Shown here: positions 23,601 through 38,200 of the stretch, piece after piece
How positions within the stretch are numbered: the stretch's first letter is position 1
How the letters are laid out: each line of letters opens with the position of its first letter
Assembly (NCBI RefSeq): GCF_027409185.1
Contig: NC_084462.1
Span: 87,840,179 to 87,904,178, forward strand
Direction: 5' to 3'
Source of the DNA: Cynocephalus volans
Lineage: Eukaryota > Chordata > Mammalia > Dermoptera > Cynocephalidae
Length of the DNA stretch: 64,000 nt
Program-made: the position numbers and the translations under genes
Notes under the pieces: generated by a model
What the model saw: only the letters and a program-made list of their open reading frames with translations
Told to the model about the DNA's origin: nothing
Database searches by the model: none

Positions 23601-26174
23601 TATCCTTTTCGTCTGGCTTGTGTCACTCAGCAATGTTTCCAAGGTTCACCCATGTTGTAGCATGTCCCAGAGTTTCCTTCCTTTTTATGGCTGAATAATA
23701 TCCCATTGTATGTATATACCACATTTTGTTTACCTATTCATCTGTTGATGGGCACTGAGTTATTTATACCTTTTGGCTATTGTGAATAATGCTGTAATGA
23801 ACATCGGCATAAAAGTATCTGAGTCCTGCTTTCAATTCCTCTGGGTAATGCCTAGGAGTGGAATTGATGGGTAATTATGGTAGTTGTATGTTTAGGTTTT
23901 TGAAGAACTGCCAAACTGTTTTCCACAGTGGCTGCACCATTTTACATTCCCATTGGCAATGTATGAAGGTTCCAATTTCTCTGCATCCTCACCAACACTT
24001 GTTATTTTCCATTTTGTTGTTGTTGTTTTAATAACAGCCATCCTAAGGGAGTTAAGTGATATCTCACTGAGGTTTTTGATTTGCATTTATGTAATGGCTA
24101 ATAACGTTGAGCATCTTTCCATGTGCTTATTGTCCATTTGTATATCTTCTTTGGAGAAGTGTCTATCTGTATCCTTTGTGTGGGTGTATTTAAAGGTATG
24201 AAAAGGACATGAGCAGCCAAAACAGTTTTATAAGACACATTTTCCTGTCAATTTGGGGGCAATGCAATGATTCTCAAAATAGAATATATTTAGGTCAGTG
24301 AAGTTTCTTCTTAGAAACAAAAGTTGTCTAATTCAAATATCCAGTGAGATCTTCAGCCTACCCTTGGAGTGGAAACTACAAGAGAACAAACAGGGAAGAA
24401 TGAGCACCAAAGAATGAGGAATTTTAAAGGCAGAGAGGAGGGAGAAGGGAATAATATGTGCAAAGGCATCTTGGTATGTATGTTAAATTACTGTGAGGAT
24501 GAGACAGGAAGGAGTGATGATGAGGCCATAAGGCAGGTGAGGGCCTCGTGGAGAGTCTAAAATCATGTATTAAGACCTGTGGGTTTTACGATTTTGGCAG
24601 CAGTAAGTCATTGGAGGTGAGTGGTGTGATCAGACTTAAAAAGGGAACTCAAGGGGGCTGCGGGAGGCTTGGGAGTGGGGGGAATAGGTAAGATGCTGTG
24701 GGAAGAGCCTAGGCAGGAGATGAGGATCTGGACTATGGTGGTGTGGTGTGGGTGGAAAGAACGGGATGGATTCAAGACGTTTTGGGGAGGCAGAAGTAGA
24801 ATCAGTAGGACTTGAGGGGCAACTATTTGACAGTGGAGAGGTTGGGGGAGGTGACAGAGGAGAAATAGAAGATGACAACTTCAAAGTTGTTTGAATGTGT
24901 GATATAAAGAACATTGTGTAAAAACACTAAAAAAAAAAAAACCCAACAAAACAAAGACTACATAAACAACAAAAAGTATTTAAAAATTTTTTTTTAATTT
25001 AAAAAATTTAAAAAAGAACATTGTGTTACATACGTAGGCAAGTTGCCTATTAGCAGGGGTTCCCAAAGGCCAATCCCTGGACCGATGGCTAATTATCAAC
25101 TAATACTAAATGCTTTAAAAGAAAATAGATTCCCTGGCCCCACCCTGGATTTTTATTCCACAGGTATGAGGTGGAGGCTAAGCAGTACTATTTTAATTTT
25201 GAAATTTTTCTCCCAATTTTCACTTTTAAAAAAGTTTAAAATCTACAGAAAAGTTGAAAGAATATGTAATGAATTCCCATATACTCTTCAGCTATAATGT
25301 TAGTTGGTAGCACTTTGCCACATTTCCTTCCCCTCTTTCTGTCTCTGTCTCTCCATCAATATTTCTCTCCCTCCCTCCTTTCTTCCATCCCTCCCATTTT
25401 ATTAGCTTAATCATTTGAAGCCAGATGCAGACACCATAGATTTCCATGCTTAAATACTTCAGAATGTACCACCTGAAAAAAAGGACATCCTCCTCCACAA
25501 TCATAGTTCCATTATCATGCTTAAGAAATTTAACAATAATTTCATATTCCCTAAGATATAGTCCTTATCTAAATTTCTCCTCTATCCCAAAAATGTCTTT
25601 CATAACTTTTTTTTCCAATCCAGGATCCAATTAAGGATCATACTTTGCATTGGCTGTCTCGTTAGTCTCTTTTTATCTAGAACAATCCTTCCCTCCCTTT
25701 CTAAATTTAAACTTTTATGATGTGGAGTGTCATTTCATATACTTATCTGCCATCTGTATGTCTTTTTTAGTGAAGTGCCTGTTAAGGTCTTTGGTCCATT
25801 TTCTTAATTGGGTTGTTTGCTTTCTTATTGTTGAATTCTAAAAGTTCTTTGCATATTTTGGATAATAGTCCTTTACCTGATGTGTCTTTTGCAAATATTT
25901 TCTTTTCAGTCTGTGGTTTGTCATTTTGTTCTCTGGACAGTGTATTTTGCAGGGCAGAAAATTTTAATTTTAATGGGGTCCAGCTTATTAATTTTTTTCT
26001 GTTGTAGAGCATGCATTTGGTGTCATATCTATAAAGTCTTTGCCAAACCCAAGGTCATCTAGATTTTCTTCTATGTTATTTTCCAGGAGTTGTATAGTTT
26101 TGCATTTTACATTTAGGTCTGTGATTGATGTTGATTTAATTTTTATGATGGATGTAAGGTCTGTCTGTGTCTTG

Positions 26175-26205
<31 letters not shown>

Positions 26206-29200
26206 GTGGATATTTAGTTGTTCCAGCACCATTCATTGAAAAGGCTATCTTTTCTCCATTGTATTGCCTTTGCTCCTTTGTCAAAGACAGTTGATTATAT
26301 TTATGTGGGTCTATTTCTGGGCTCTCTATTCTGTTCCGTTGATCTACTTGTCTTTTCTGTCACCAATACCAGACTGCCTTGATTATTGTAGCTTTATAAT
26401 AAGTCTCAAAGTTTGGTAATGCTAGTCCTCCAACATTGTTCTCCTCCTTCAATATTGTGTTGGCTGTTATGGGTTCTTTGCCTCTTCATATAAACTTTAG
26501 AGTCAGTTTGTCAATATTCACAAAATATCTTTCTGGGATTGTATTGAATCTGTAGATCAAGTTTGGAAGATCAATCTTGACAATATTGAGGCTTCCTATC
26601 CAAGAACATGGAATATATCTCTTCATTTACTTAGTTCTTCTTGAATTTCTTTCATTAGAATTTTCTAGTTTTCCTTATATAGATTTTGTATGTATTTTGT
26701 TAAATTTATACCTAAGTGTTTCATGTTGGGGGGTGCAAATATAAATGATATTGCTTTTTTAATTTCAAATTCCACTTGTTCAATGCTGGTGTATGATATA
26801 TTTGTGTATCTTAATCTTGTATCATGCAATCTTGCTATAATTGTTTATTAGTCTCAGGAGTTTTTTGTCTGTTCTTCTAGATTTTCTACATAGATAATCA
26901 TGTCATCTGCAAAGACAGTTTTATTTTTTCATTTCCAATCTGTATACCTTTTATTTCCATTTCTTGTCTTATTGCATCAGCTACTACTTCTAGTACAATG
27001 TTGAAAAGCAATGGTGAGAGGGGACATCCTTGTCTTCTTGATCATGGTGGGAAAGCTTTTAGTTACTCACCGTTAAGTATGATGTTAGTAGGTTATTTGT
27101 AGATAATCTTTATCAAGTTGAAGAAGTTACCCTCTATTTCTAGTTTACTGAGAGTTTTATCATAAATGGGTGTTGGATTTTGTCAAATGCCTTTTCTGCA
27201 TCTATTGATTTGATTGTATGGTTTTTATTCTTTAGCCTAGTGATGTGATGGATTTCAATAATTGATTTATGAATGTTGAACCAGTCTTGCTTACCTGGGA
27301 TATATCCCACTTGATCATGGTGTATAATTCTTTATATACATTGTTGGATTCAATTTGCTAGAATTTTGTTGAGGATTTTTAATCTTTGTTCATGAGAGAT
27401 ACTGGTCTATAATTTTCTTTTTTTGTAATGTCTTTGTCTGGTTTTGGTTGTAGGGTAATGCTGGTCCCACAGAATGACTTAGGAAGTATTCCCTCTGCTT
27501 CTACCTTCTGAAAGATATTGTAGAGGATTGGTATAATTTCTTCTTTAAATGTATGGTAGAATTCACCAATGAATCCATCTGGGTCTGGTGCTTTCAATTT
27601 TGGAAGGTTATTAATTATTGTTTCAATTTCTTTAACAGATGCAGGCCTATACTGATTGTCTATTTCTTCTTGTGTGTTTGGCAGATTGTATGTTTCAAGG
27701 AATTGATGCATTTCATCTAAATTATCAAATTTGTGGACATAAAATTATTTATAGTATTTCTTGATTATCCTTTTAATGTAAATGGGATCTGTAGTGATGT
27801 ACCTTCTTTCATTTCTCATATTAGTAATTTTTGTCCTCTCTCATTTTTTTCTTAGCCCAGCTAGAGACTTATTGATTATATTTATCTTTTGAGGAACCAG
27901 CTTTTGGGTTTTTAAATTTTCTCTACTTATTTTCTGTTTCACATTCATTGATTTCTGGCCTAATTTTTATTATGCCTTTTCTTCAGCTTTATTTGGATTT
28001 AATTTGCTCTTCTTTTTCTAGTTTCCTAAGGTGAAAGCCTAGATTATTGATGTTAGATCTTTATTCTTTTCTAATATATGCATTGAATGCTATAAATTTC
28101 CCTCTAAGTATTCTTTTCATTGCATCCCATAAGTTTTGACAAGTTGTATTTTCATTTTCATTTAGTTCAATATTTTTAAATTTCTCCTAAAATTTCTTCT
28201 TTGACTTGTGTTATTTAGAAGTATGTTGTTTAAACTTCACATATTTTGGAATTTTTAAGTTATTTTTCTGTTACTGATTTCTAGTTTAATTCCATTTTAG
28301 TCTCAGAGCAGAGATTGCATGATTTCTATTCTTTTAAATTTGGTAAGTTGTGTTTTATGACCCAGAATGTAGTCTATCTTGGTGAATGTTCCATGTGAGC
28401 TTGAAAAGAATGTGTATTCTGCTATAGTTGTATGAAATAGTCTATAGATGTCAATTAAATCTACCGATTGATGTTGTTGTTGAGTTCAACTATATCCTTA
28501 CTAATTTTCTGCCTGCTGAATCTGTCCAATTGTGACAGAAGAGTGTTGACATCTCTAACTATAATAGTGAACATATCTATTTCTCCTTGCAGTTCTATCT
28601 GTTTTCCTTATGTATTTTGATGCTCTGTTGTTAGGCACATACATGTTAAGGATTGCTATGTCTTCTTGGAAAATTGACCCCTTTGTCATTGTGTAATTGC
28701 TCTCTTTATCCTGGATAACTTTCCTTGCTTTGAAGAATGTTCTACTGAAATTAATATTATTACTCCCAAACAAAACTGTGAGTTCTAGAGATGGGAAAGG
28801 GGAAGTGGGAGGGGGGATACCATGATATGGGTAAAAAGACACAAAAGAGCTAGGAAAGAAAAATAAGCTCTATTGATGTACAGTTGAGCTAGGCACCTAT
28901 AACTAACAATAATTAAATTACCAAATGACTAGAAGAGAGGAGATCAAATGTTCTCAACACAAAGAAATGATTGTGCTTTGTGAGGATGACTAGGATAATT
29001 ATCCTGAATTGATCATCACACCTCTTACACAGGTATTAATACTCCACTCTGTACCCCACAAATATGTATAATCATTTATGTTTCAATAAAAAATTAAAAT
29101 TTAGATTAAAAAAATATAGCTACTCCCACTTTCTTTGACTAGTTTAGCATGCTGTATTTTTCTCTATCCTTTTACTTTTAGATTCTATGTGTCTTTATAT

Positions 29201-32200
29201 TTAAAATAAGTTTCTTGTAGACAACATATGGTTGAATCTTGTTTTTGATTTACTGTGACAATCTCTGTCTTATAAATGGTGCATTTCAACCATTGACATT
29301 CAGAGTGGTTGTTGATATAGTTGGGTTAATATCTACCATATTATTTTACTGTTTTTTATTTGTTGCCCATGTTCTTTCTTCCTTTTTTAAATCTTCAACT
29401 CTTTTTCTGCCTTTTGTGGTTTTAATTGAGCATTTTATATGATTTTATTTTCTCTCCTTTCTTAGCAAGTCATTTATAATTTTCTAACATTTATAAAAAA
29501 TTTTATTTTGTTGATATACAATGTGGTTGAATATTGTGGCCCATTACCGAAACCTCCCTCCCTCCTCCCTTTCACCCCCTCCCACCCAACAATGTCCTTT
29601 CTGTATGCTTGTCATGTCAACTTAAAGGAATTGTAATTGTTATGTCTTCCTCTCCCCCTCAGTTTTTTTTTCTTTTTTGTGTGTGTGAATTTCTTTATTT
29701 ATTTTTATCTCCCACCAATAAGTGAGAAAATGTGGTATTTCTCTTTCTGTGCCTGACTTGTTTCACTTAATATAATTCTCTCAAGGTCCATCCATGTTGT
29801 TGCAAATGGCAGTATTTCATTCGTTTTTATAGCTGAGTAGTATTCCATTGTGTAGATGTACCACATTTCCGTATCCACTCATCTCATGATGGACATTTGG
29901 GCTTGTTCCAACTCTTGGCTATTGTAAATAGTGCTGTGATGAACATTGGGGAACAGTTATACCTTCGACTTGATGATTTCCATTCCTCTGGGTATATTCC
30001 CAGCAGTGGGATAGCTGGGTCATATGGCAGATCTATCTGCAATTGTTTGAGGAACCTCCATACCATTTTCCATAGAGGCTGCACCATTTTGCAGTCCCAC
30101 CAACAATGTATGAGAGTTCCTTTTTCTCCGCAACCTCGCCAGCATTTATTGTTCAGAGTCTTTTGGATTTTAGCCATCCTCACTGGGGTGAGATGGTATC
30201 TCAGTGTAATTTTGATTTGCATTTCCCAGATGCTGAGTGATGTTGAGCATTTTTTCATATGTCTGTTGGCCATTTGTATATCTTCCTTAGAAAAATTCCT
30301 ACTTACCTCTTTTGCCCATTTTTTAATTGGGTTGCTTGCTTTTTTCTTGTAAAGTTGTTTGAGTTCCTTGTATATTCTGGATATTAATCCTTTGTCAGAT
30401 GTATATTTTGCAAATATTTTCTCCCACTCTGTTGGTTGTCTTTGAACTCTGTTAATTGTTTCTTTTGCTGTGCAGAAGCTCTTTAGTTTGATATAATCCC
30501 ATTTGTTTATTTTTCCTTTGGTTGCCCGTGCTTTTGGGGTCGTATTCACGAAGTCAGCATCCAGTCCTACTTCCTGAAGTGTTTCTCCAATGTTTTCTTT
30601 AAGAAGTTTTATTGTTTCAGGGTATATATTTAATTCTTTAATCCATTTTGAGTTGGCTTTAGTGTATGGTGAAAGGTATGGGTCTACTTTCATTCTCCTG
30701 CATATTGATATCCAGTTCTCCCAGCACCATTTCCTAAAGAGGCAGTCTCTTCCCCAGTGTATAGGCTTGCTGCCTTTGTCAAAGATCAGATGGCTGTAGG
30801 TATGTGGGTTGATTTCTGGATTCTCTATTCTATTCCATTGATCAGTGTGTCTGTTTTAATGCCAGTACCATACTGTTTTGGTTATTATAGCTTTGTAGTA
30901 TAGTTTAAAGTCAGGTAGTGTTATGGCTCCAGCTTTATGTTTTTTGCTCAGCGTTGCTTTGGCTATGCGTGGTCTTTTGTTATTCCATATAAATGTCTGG
31001 ATAGTTCTTTCCATTTCTGAGAAAAATGTCATTGGAATTTTGGTGGGGATTGCATTGAATTTGTATATCACTTTGGGTAGTATGGACAATTTCACTATGT
31101 TGATTCTTCCAATCCAAGAGCATGGGATACCTTTTCATCTTCTTGTATCCTCTCCAATTTCTCTCAGCAGTGGTTTGTAGTTCTCATTATAGAGATTTTT
31201 CACCTCCTTGGTTAACTCAATTCCTAAGTATTTTATTTTTTGGTGGCTATTGTAAATGGTCAGGCTTTCTTGATTTCTCTTTCTGCATGTTCACTATTGG
31301 AGAATAGAAATGCTACTGATTTTTGTGTGTTGATTTTGTATCCTGCTTCTGTGGTGAAATCATTTATCAACTCCAAGGGTTTTTTTGTAGAGGCTTTAGG
31401 CTGCTCGATATATAGGATCATGTCATCTGCAAACAGGAACAGTTTGTCTTCATCTTTTCCAATCTGGATGCCCTTTATTTCCTTCTCTTCTCTAATTGCT
31501 CTGGCTAGTACTTCCAACACTATGTTGAATAAGAGTGGTGAGGGTGGGCATCCTTGTCTAGCTCCTGTTCTTAAAGGAAAAGCTTTCAGCTTTTCCCCAT
31601 TCAGGATGATATTGGCAGTGGGTTTATCATATATGGCTTTAATTATGTTGAGATACTTTCCATCTATACCTAATTTATAGAGGGTCTTTGTCATGAATGA
31701 ATGTTGAATTTTATCAAATGCCTTTTCAGCATCTATAGAGATGATCATATGGTCCTTGTGTTTGATTTTATTAATAGGGTGTATCACATTTATTGATTTG
31801 CGTGTGTTGAACCAACCTTGCATCCCTGGGATGAATCCCACTTGATCGTGGTGAATAATTTTATGTATGTGTTTTTGTATTCTGTTTGCTAGTATTTCAG
31901 TGAGGATTTTTGCATCTATATTCATCAAGGATATCGGCCTGTAGTTTTCTTTTTTGGTTATATCTTTACCTGGTGTTGGTATCAGGATGATGTTTGCTTC
32001 ATAGAATGAGTTTGGGAGATTTGCTTTTGTTTCAATCTTTTGGAATAATTTGTAAAGAATCTGTGTCAATTCCTCTTTGAATGTTTGGTAAAATTCTGCT
32101 GTGAATCCATCTGGAACTGGGGTTTTCTTTGCTGGGAGCCTTCTGATAACAGCTTCAATCTCCTTTATTGTTATTGGTCTGTTCAGATTTTCTATGTCTT

Positions 32201-35200
32201 CATGGCTCAGTTTTGGGAGCTTGTGTGTGTCCCGAAATTTATCCATTTCCTCCAGATTTTCAAATTTGTTGGTGTATATTTGTTTATAGTAGTCTCGAAT
32301 GATTCCTTGTATTTCAGATGAATCAGTTGTAATATCACCTTTTTCATTTCTAATTTTTGTTATTTGAATCTTCTCTCTTCTTTTTTTTTTTTGTTAGCCA
32401 TGCTAATGGTTTGTCAGTTTCATTTATCTCTTCAAAAAACCAACTTTTTGATTCATTGATCTTTTGTATTGTTTTTTGGGTTTCAATTTCTTTCAATTCT
32501 GCTCTGATCTTAATGATTTCTTTCTGTCTGCTTACTTTAGGTTTGGATTGTTCTTGTTTTTCTACTTCTTTAAGGTGAAGTGTTAGGTTGTTCACTTTCC
32601 ATCTTTCCAATCTTCTGAGATGAGCATTTAATGCAATTAAATTCCCCCTTAGTACTGCTTTTGCAGTATCCCACTGGTTTTGGTATGATGTATCATTATT
32701 TTCATTAGTTTCAATAAATTTTTTGATTTCCTGCTTGATTTATTCTTGGACTCTAATGTCATTAAGTAGAATGCTGTTTAATTTCAATGTGTTTATATAG
32801 TTTCCAGAATTTCATTTGTTATTGATTTCTAATTTTAATCCATTGTGGTCTGAGAAAATACATAGGATAATTCCAATTTTTTTGAATTTATTGAGACTTG
32901 ATTTGTGACCTAACATGTGATCTATCCTGGAGAATGATCCATGTGCTGATGAGAATGAATATTCCCAGGTTGTTGGATGGAATGTTCTGTAGATATCTGC
33001 CATGTCCAATTGGTCTAGAGTATTGTTTAGATCTTGTGTTTCTCTACTGATTCTTTGCCTAGATGATCTGTCTAATATTGACAGTGGGGTGTTCAGGTCC
33101 CCTGCTATTATGGTATTAGTGTCTATTTCCTTCTTTAGGTCTAATAGAGTTTGTTTTATCAATCTGGCTGCTGCAACATTGGGTGCGTATATATTTATGA
33201 TTGTTATTTCTTTTGATGGATCAATCCTTTTATCATTGCGTAGTGTCCCTCATTGTCTCTTTTTATGGTTTTTAGTTTAAAGTCTATTTTATCAGATATA
33301 AGAATAGCTACTCCAGCTTGTTTTTCTTTTCTGTTTGCATGGTAAATCTTTATCCATCCTTTCACTCTTACTCTATGTGAATCTTTATGGGTGAGGTGGG
33401 TCTTTTGAAGGCAGCATAGAGTTGGGTCCTCCTTTTTAGTCCAGTCAGCCAGTCTGTGTCTTTTGATTGGGAAATTTAAGCCTTTTACATTAAGAGTTTT
33501 TATTGAAAAGTGTTGATTTATTCCTAGCATTTTACTGATTATTGTTTGGTTGTCTTTGGTGTCTTTTGTTCCTTGCTTTCTGATTTACTGTTTGATTTTT
33601 GTGTTTGTTGGTTCCTTGGGTTGTAGATGGCCTTTTTGTTTGTTTGTTTTCTCTTCATGAATGCCATTTTTATTATACTAGTGGGTATTGATTTTTCTTG
33701 GGTTTTTATGGCAGTGGTAGTTATTTTTCAGGAACCAAACCCAGTACTCCCTTGAGAATTTCTTGTAAGGGTGGTCGTGTGGTGGTGAACTCCCGCAGTT
33801 TTTGTTTGTCTGAGAAATATACTATTTACCCTTCATTTAGGAAGCATAGCCTTGCGGGGTAGAGTATTCTTGGCTGGCAATTTCTGTCTTTTATTATTTT
33901 GAATATATCATCCCATTCCTTTCTGGCTTTTAGGGTTTGTGATAAAAAGTCTGATTTTAGCCTGATTGGGGCTCCCTTACAGGTGACTTGACGCTTCTCT
34001 CTTGCAGCTTTTAAGATTCTCTCTTTGTCTTTGAGTTTTGCCAATTTGACTATAACATGTCTTGGAGAAGACCTTTTTGGGTTGAATACGTTTGGAGATC
34101 GTTGAGCTTCCTGGATCTGAAGATCTGTGATTTTTCCTTTACCTGGGAAGTTTTCTGCCACTATTTTGTTGCATATGTTTTCAATGCAATCTCCTTTTTC
34201 CTCCCCTTCTAGTATACCCATGACTCGAATATTTGAGCGCTTAAGGTTGTCTGATATCTCTCTCAGATTTTCTTCAATGCCTTTGATTCCTTTTTCTTTC
34301 CTTTTCTTTTTTTTTTTTTTTTTTTTTTTTTTTTGTCTGCTTGTGTTATTTCAAACAGCCCATCTTCAAGTTCAGAGGTTCTCTCTTCAACTTCCGCAAG
34401 CCTGCTGGTTAAACTCTCCATTGTGTTTTTTATTTTGCTGAATAACTTCTTCAGTTCAGCAAGTTCTGCTACATTTTTTTTCAGGGCACAGATTTCCTTG
34501 TACATTTCTTCTTTTAGGTCCTGTATACTTTTCCTCATTTCATCATGATGTCTAGCTGAGTGTTCTTGTATCTCATTCAGTTTCCTTAGAATTATCACTC
34601 GAAATTCCTTGTCAGTCATTTCAAGGGCTTCTTGTTCTATAGGATCTAGAACTTGAGAGTTATTATCCTTTGGTGGTGTACTTTCTTGATTTTTCATATT
34701 TCTGGTATCTTTTCTTTGATGTTTATTCATTGTGGCAGGGGGTTTCACAGTCCACAGGTTTGACATTATTGACTGACTAAGATGTTGCTGTGGTTGCCAA
34801 TTTGGTATGGCTACCTCAGTGACTGCTCAGTTGGCCACTAGTGCCTCATGTGTATGGTTGCCTCGGGTCTTGGGCCTCTCCGGGGAGCCACCTCTCTGGT
34901 CAGCTTGGACTCGACCGGGCTGCTGGATCATGGGGCATTACCACAGAGTGTGTGTTGTCTGCTGAGCTTCCACCTTCTGTGTTGTACTTCTCCCTGTTCC
35001 GTGTGTGCTAGGCCAGTCTTGGGATGGAGCCAGGTGGTGGCAGTGAAGCCTACCTGCTGCTGGATTGCAGTGCCAGCCCCCCCACAGGGTGTATGGACTC
35101 TACAGAGCTTCTATCTCCCCTGCTGGACGTCTCTGTGCTCCGTACACATTGGGCCAGGCTGCTGGATCGCGGGGCAGCATGTCGTCCCTGTGGAGTTCCC

Positions 35201-38200
35201 GCCTCCCTTGCCTGATGTCTCCCTGCTCCAAGTGCACTAGGCTAGGCTGGGAATGGAGCCCGGTGCCTGCGGTGAAGCCTACCTGCTGGATCACGCAGTG
35301 GTGTCCCCACAGGGTGTGTGGTTTCTGCGGAGCCTCCGCCTCCCCTGCTGGACGTCTCCCCACTCTGTGCACACTGGGCTGGGCTGGGAATGGAGCCAGG
35401 TGGCAGTGGTGAAGCCTACCTGCTGGATCACGCAGTGGTGGCCCCACAGGGTGTGTGGTTTCTGCGGAGCCTCTGCCTCCCCTGCCGGACGTCTCCCCAC
35501 TCTGTGCACACTGGGCTGGGCTGGGAATGGAGCCAGGTGGCAGTGGTGAAGCCTATCTGCTGGATCATGCAACTGTGGCCCCGCAGGGCATGTGGTCTCC
35601 GCAGAGCTTCTGCCTCCCCTGCTGGAAGTCTCCCCGTTCTGTATGCACTTGATGTTATGTTTTTACAGTTTAAATCGGTTGATTTGTGGGAGAGAGTGAC
35701 ACTAGGGACCGTCTATTCCACCATCTTGACCAGAAGTCTAATTTTCTAACTTTCTTAGTGGCTTTCCTTAGAGTTTACAATATACATTTACAACTAATCC
35801 AAGTTTACTTTCAAATAAAACTATACTGCTTCATGAATAGTAGGAATACCTTATAATAACAAAATAATCCTAATTTCTCCCTCCCATCCCTTGTATCATT
35901 GCTGTCATTCATTTTACTTATATATAAGAATACACATGATATATATCCATAGTATGCATAATTGAACACATTATTGCTATTATTATTTTGAACAAATTGT
36001 TATGTTAGATCAATTAATAAGAAAAATAAAAGTTTTAATTTTACCTTCAGTTATTCATTCTTCAGTGTTCTTCCTTTCTTTATGTAGATCTGAATGTCTG
36101 ACCTATATAATTTTCCTTCTCTCTAAAGGACTTCTTTTAACATTTCTTTCAATGAAGGTCTACTGGTAACAAATTCCCTCAATTTTTGTTTACCTGAGAA
36201 AATTTTTATGTCTCCTTCAGTTTTGAAGGATAATTTTACAGGGTACAGGATTCTAGGTTTTTTTCTCTCAGCACATTAAATATTTTACATCAAATATTGC
36301 ATGGTTACTGAGGATAAGTTGGATGTTGTCATGCTGGGTCACAGATCCTTCAAACCCATCCTGTGCAGGTCACAAAACTAGGTAGTTGGAAAAAGATTCT
36401 GGGAGCCATTGGTAAGGTTGACACAGTTTATTCAGATATGAGCTCAGCCCCCCAGCCCAATGGATCAGAGCCATTGTCTTTTATACTATAGTCAGATAGC
36501 CAAGGAACACATGTGTGCACACATGCAGTTATACCACTGTTACATATTTACAACAGACATGCTGGGTCATGCTCCACTGGATATGAGGTGAGGGAGCCAG
36601 ACCATTCTGTCTCCATTTTCCTCACAGATGTAATTCTTATCTATATTCCTCAATAGGTAAGTCCCCACCAGCCCCAACCTGGCTTCTTTTAGAATTTTTT
36701 CTTTATCTTTGATATGCTCCAGTTTGAAAATGTTATGCCTAGGTGTAGTTGTTCTGACATTTATCCTGCTTGGTGTTCTCTGAGATTCCTGGATCTGTGG
36801 TTTGGTGTCTGCCATTAATTTGGGGAAATTCTCAGTCATTATTGTTTAAAATATTTTTCTGTTCTTTTTTCTTTCTTCTACTTTTGGTATTCCCATAGTG
36901 CATATGTTACACCATTGTAATTATCCCACAGTCCTAGCCTATTAGTCTGCTTTTTTCAGTCTTTTTTGTCTTTGCTTTTCAGTTTTGGAGGTTTCTATTG
37001 AGATCCCTCAGGCTCAGAGCTGCTTTCCTCAGATGTGTCCTGTCTAATAAACCCATCAAAGGCATTCTTCATTTCTACTACAGTGTTTTTGACTTCTAGC
37101 ATTTTTTTTATTGGTTCATTCTTAGGAATTCCATGTCTCTGCTTACATTGGCCATCTGTTCTTGCATGCAGTCTACTTTATCCATTAGAGCCTTTAGCAT
37201 GTTAATCAGTTTTAAATTCCCAGTCTGATAATTCCCACATCCCTGCTGTGTCTGGTTCTAATGCTTACTCCATCTCTTCAAACTGTTTTTTTTTTTTCTT
37301 TTTTTCTTTTTGACTTTTAGTATGCCTTGTAATTTTTTCTTGGTAGTCACACATGATGTACTGGGTAAAAGGAACTGCTGTAAATAGGCCTTTAGCAATG
37401 TGGTGGTAAGGTGTGGAGGAAGAGGAGAAGCATTCTACAGTCCTGTGATTGGATCTCAGAGGCTTTTAGTGAGCCTATGCCCCTGGACTGTGAATTTCAC
37501 AAGTGGTTCTCAGTCCCTTCCCCTGTCTGCCACCCTTAGATGGTACAGGAGGGTTATAGTGGGCTGAAGTTGGGTATTTCCCTTCCCCAGGTCACTTTGG
37601 CTTTGTTAAAACCTCAGCAGGTTAGGCTCTGGTTACTTGTTTTCTCCTGAGGGCAGACCCTGTTAAGGAGAACATAGTGCTGTGCTATATTTCAAAGTGT
37701 TTCCTTTTCCCCTCTTCCTGCCAGAAGTATGAGGGGATTTTTTGTCCAATATTTATTTTGGGAACCTAGTTGGGCTCCTGGAAGTAAAACTCACAAAAGT
37801 GTGGGCTCTTCTATGGATCCTCTGGAGTTTTTAACTCTCAGACTTGTTGAACTGAGTCTCCAGTAATTCTTCAATTACAGTTCAGATTTTCCTGCCCTGG
37901 ACTAGTTCTTTCAGAGGTTTCTACTAGGACATTTCTGCTCTGGTAAGTTGTCATTCTCTGTATTTACCTGTCTCTCCCATTTTGGGGGCAGTGGATTGTC
38001 CTGTGACCTCACTTTTCAGTTTGTTCAGCTTTTATTTGTTTTTAGGACAGAGTGGTGACTTCTAAGTTCCTTAGATGTGGAACTGGAACCAGAAGCCCCT
38101 CATTGTTGTTTTTGGTGTTCAGATTATTCAAAACTGGCCATTGGGAGCTCCTTAAAGCCAACTCCTGTGAACCTCCATTAGTTAGTTTGTTTATTACTGT

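Larger units (their letters stand above)
29489..35738 (-). mobile_element. Young full-length L1 with 12-bp target-site duplication
   Basis: Target-site duplications TAATTTTCTAAC lie at 29,477-29,488 and 35,739-35,750. On the - strand the element starts GACTTCTGGTCAAGATGG, the expected L1 5' end, and has in order: a 5' UTR with tandem GC-rich repeats (about 34,790-35,738), ORF1 (33,826-34,766), ORF2 (about 29,740-33,530), and a 3' UTR shared with the young L1 copies at 12,508-14,005 and 51,325-51,825. It is inserted in an older L1 of the same orientation. ORF1 and ORF2 carry frame breaks, so this copy is not intact. It lies antisense in USP50 intron 5. Confidence 0.93.

Noticed and set aside
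24636-24914. Proline/serine-rich open frame on the - strand
   Set aside because: It is the complement of a G-rich ancient repeat; composition explains the lack of stops.
35024-35749. Overlapping open frames on both strands with repetitive protein
   Set aside because: These translate the GC-rich tandem repeats of the L1 5' UTR; stops are scarce because of base composition.
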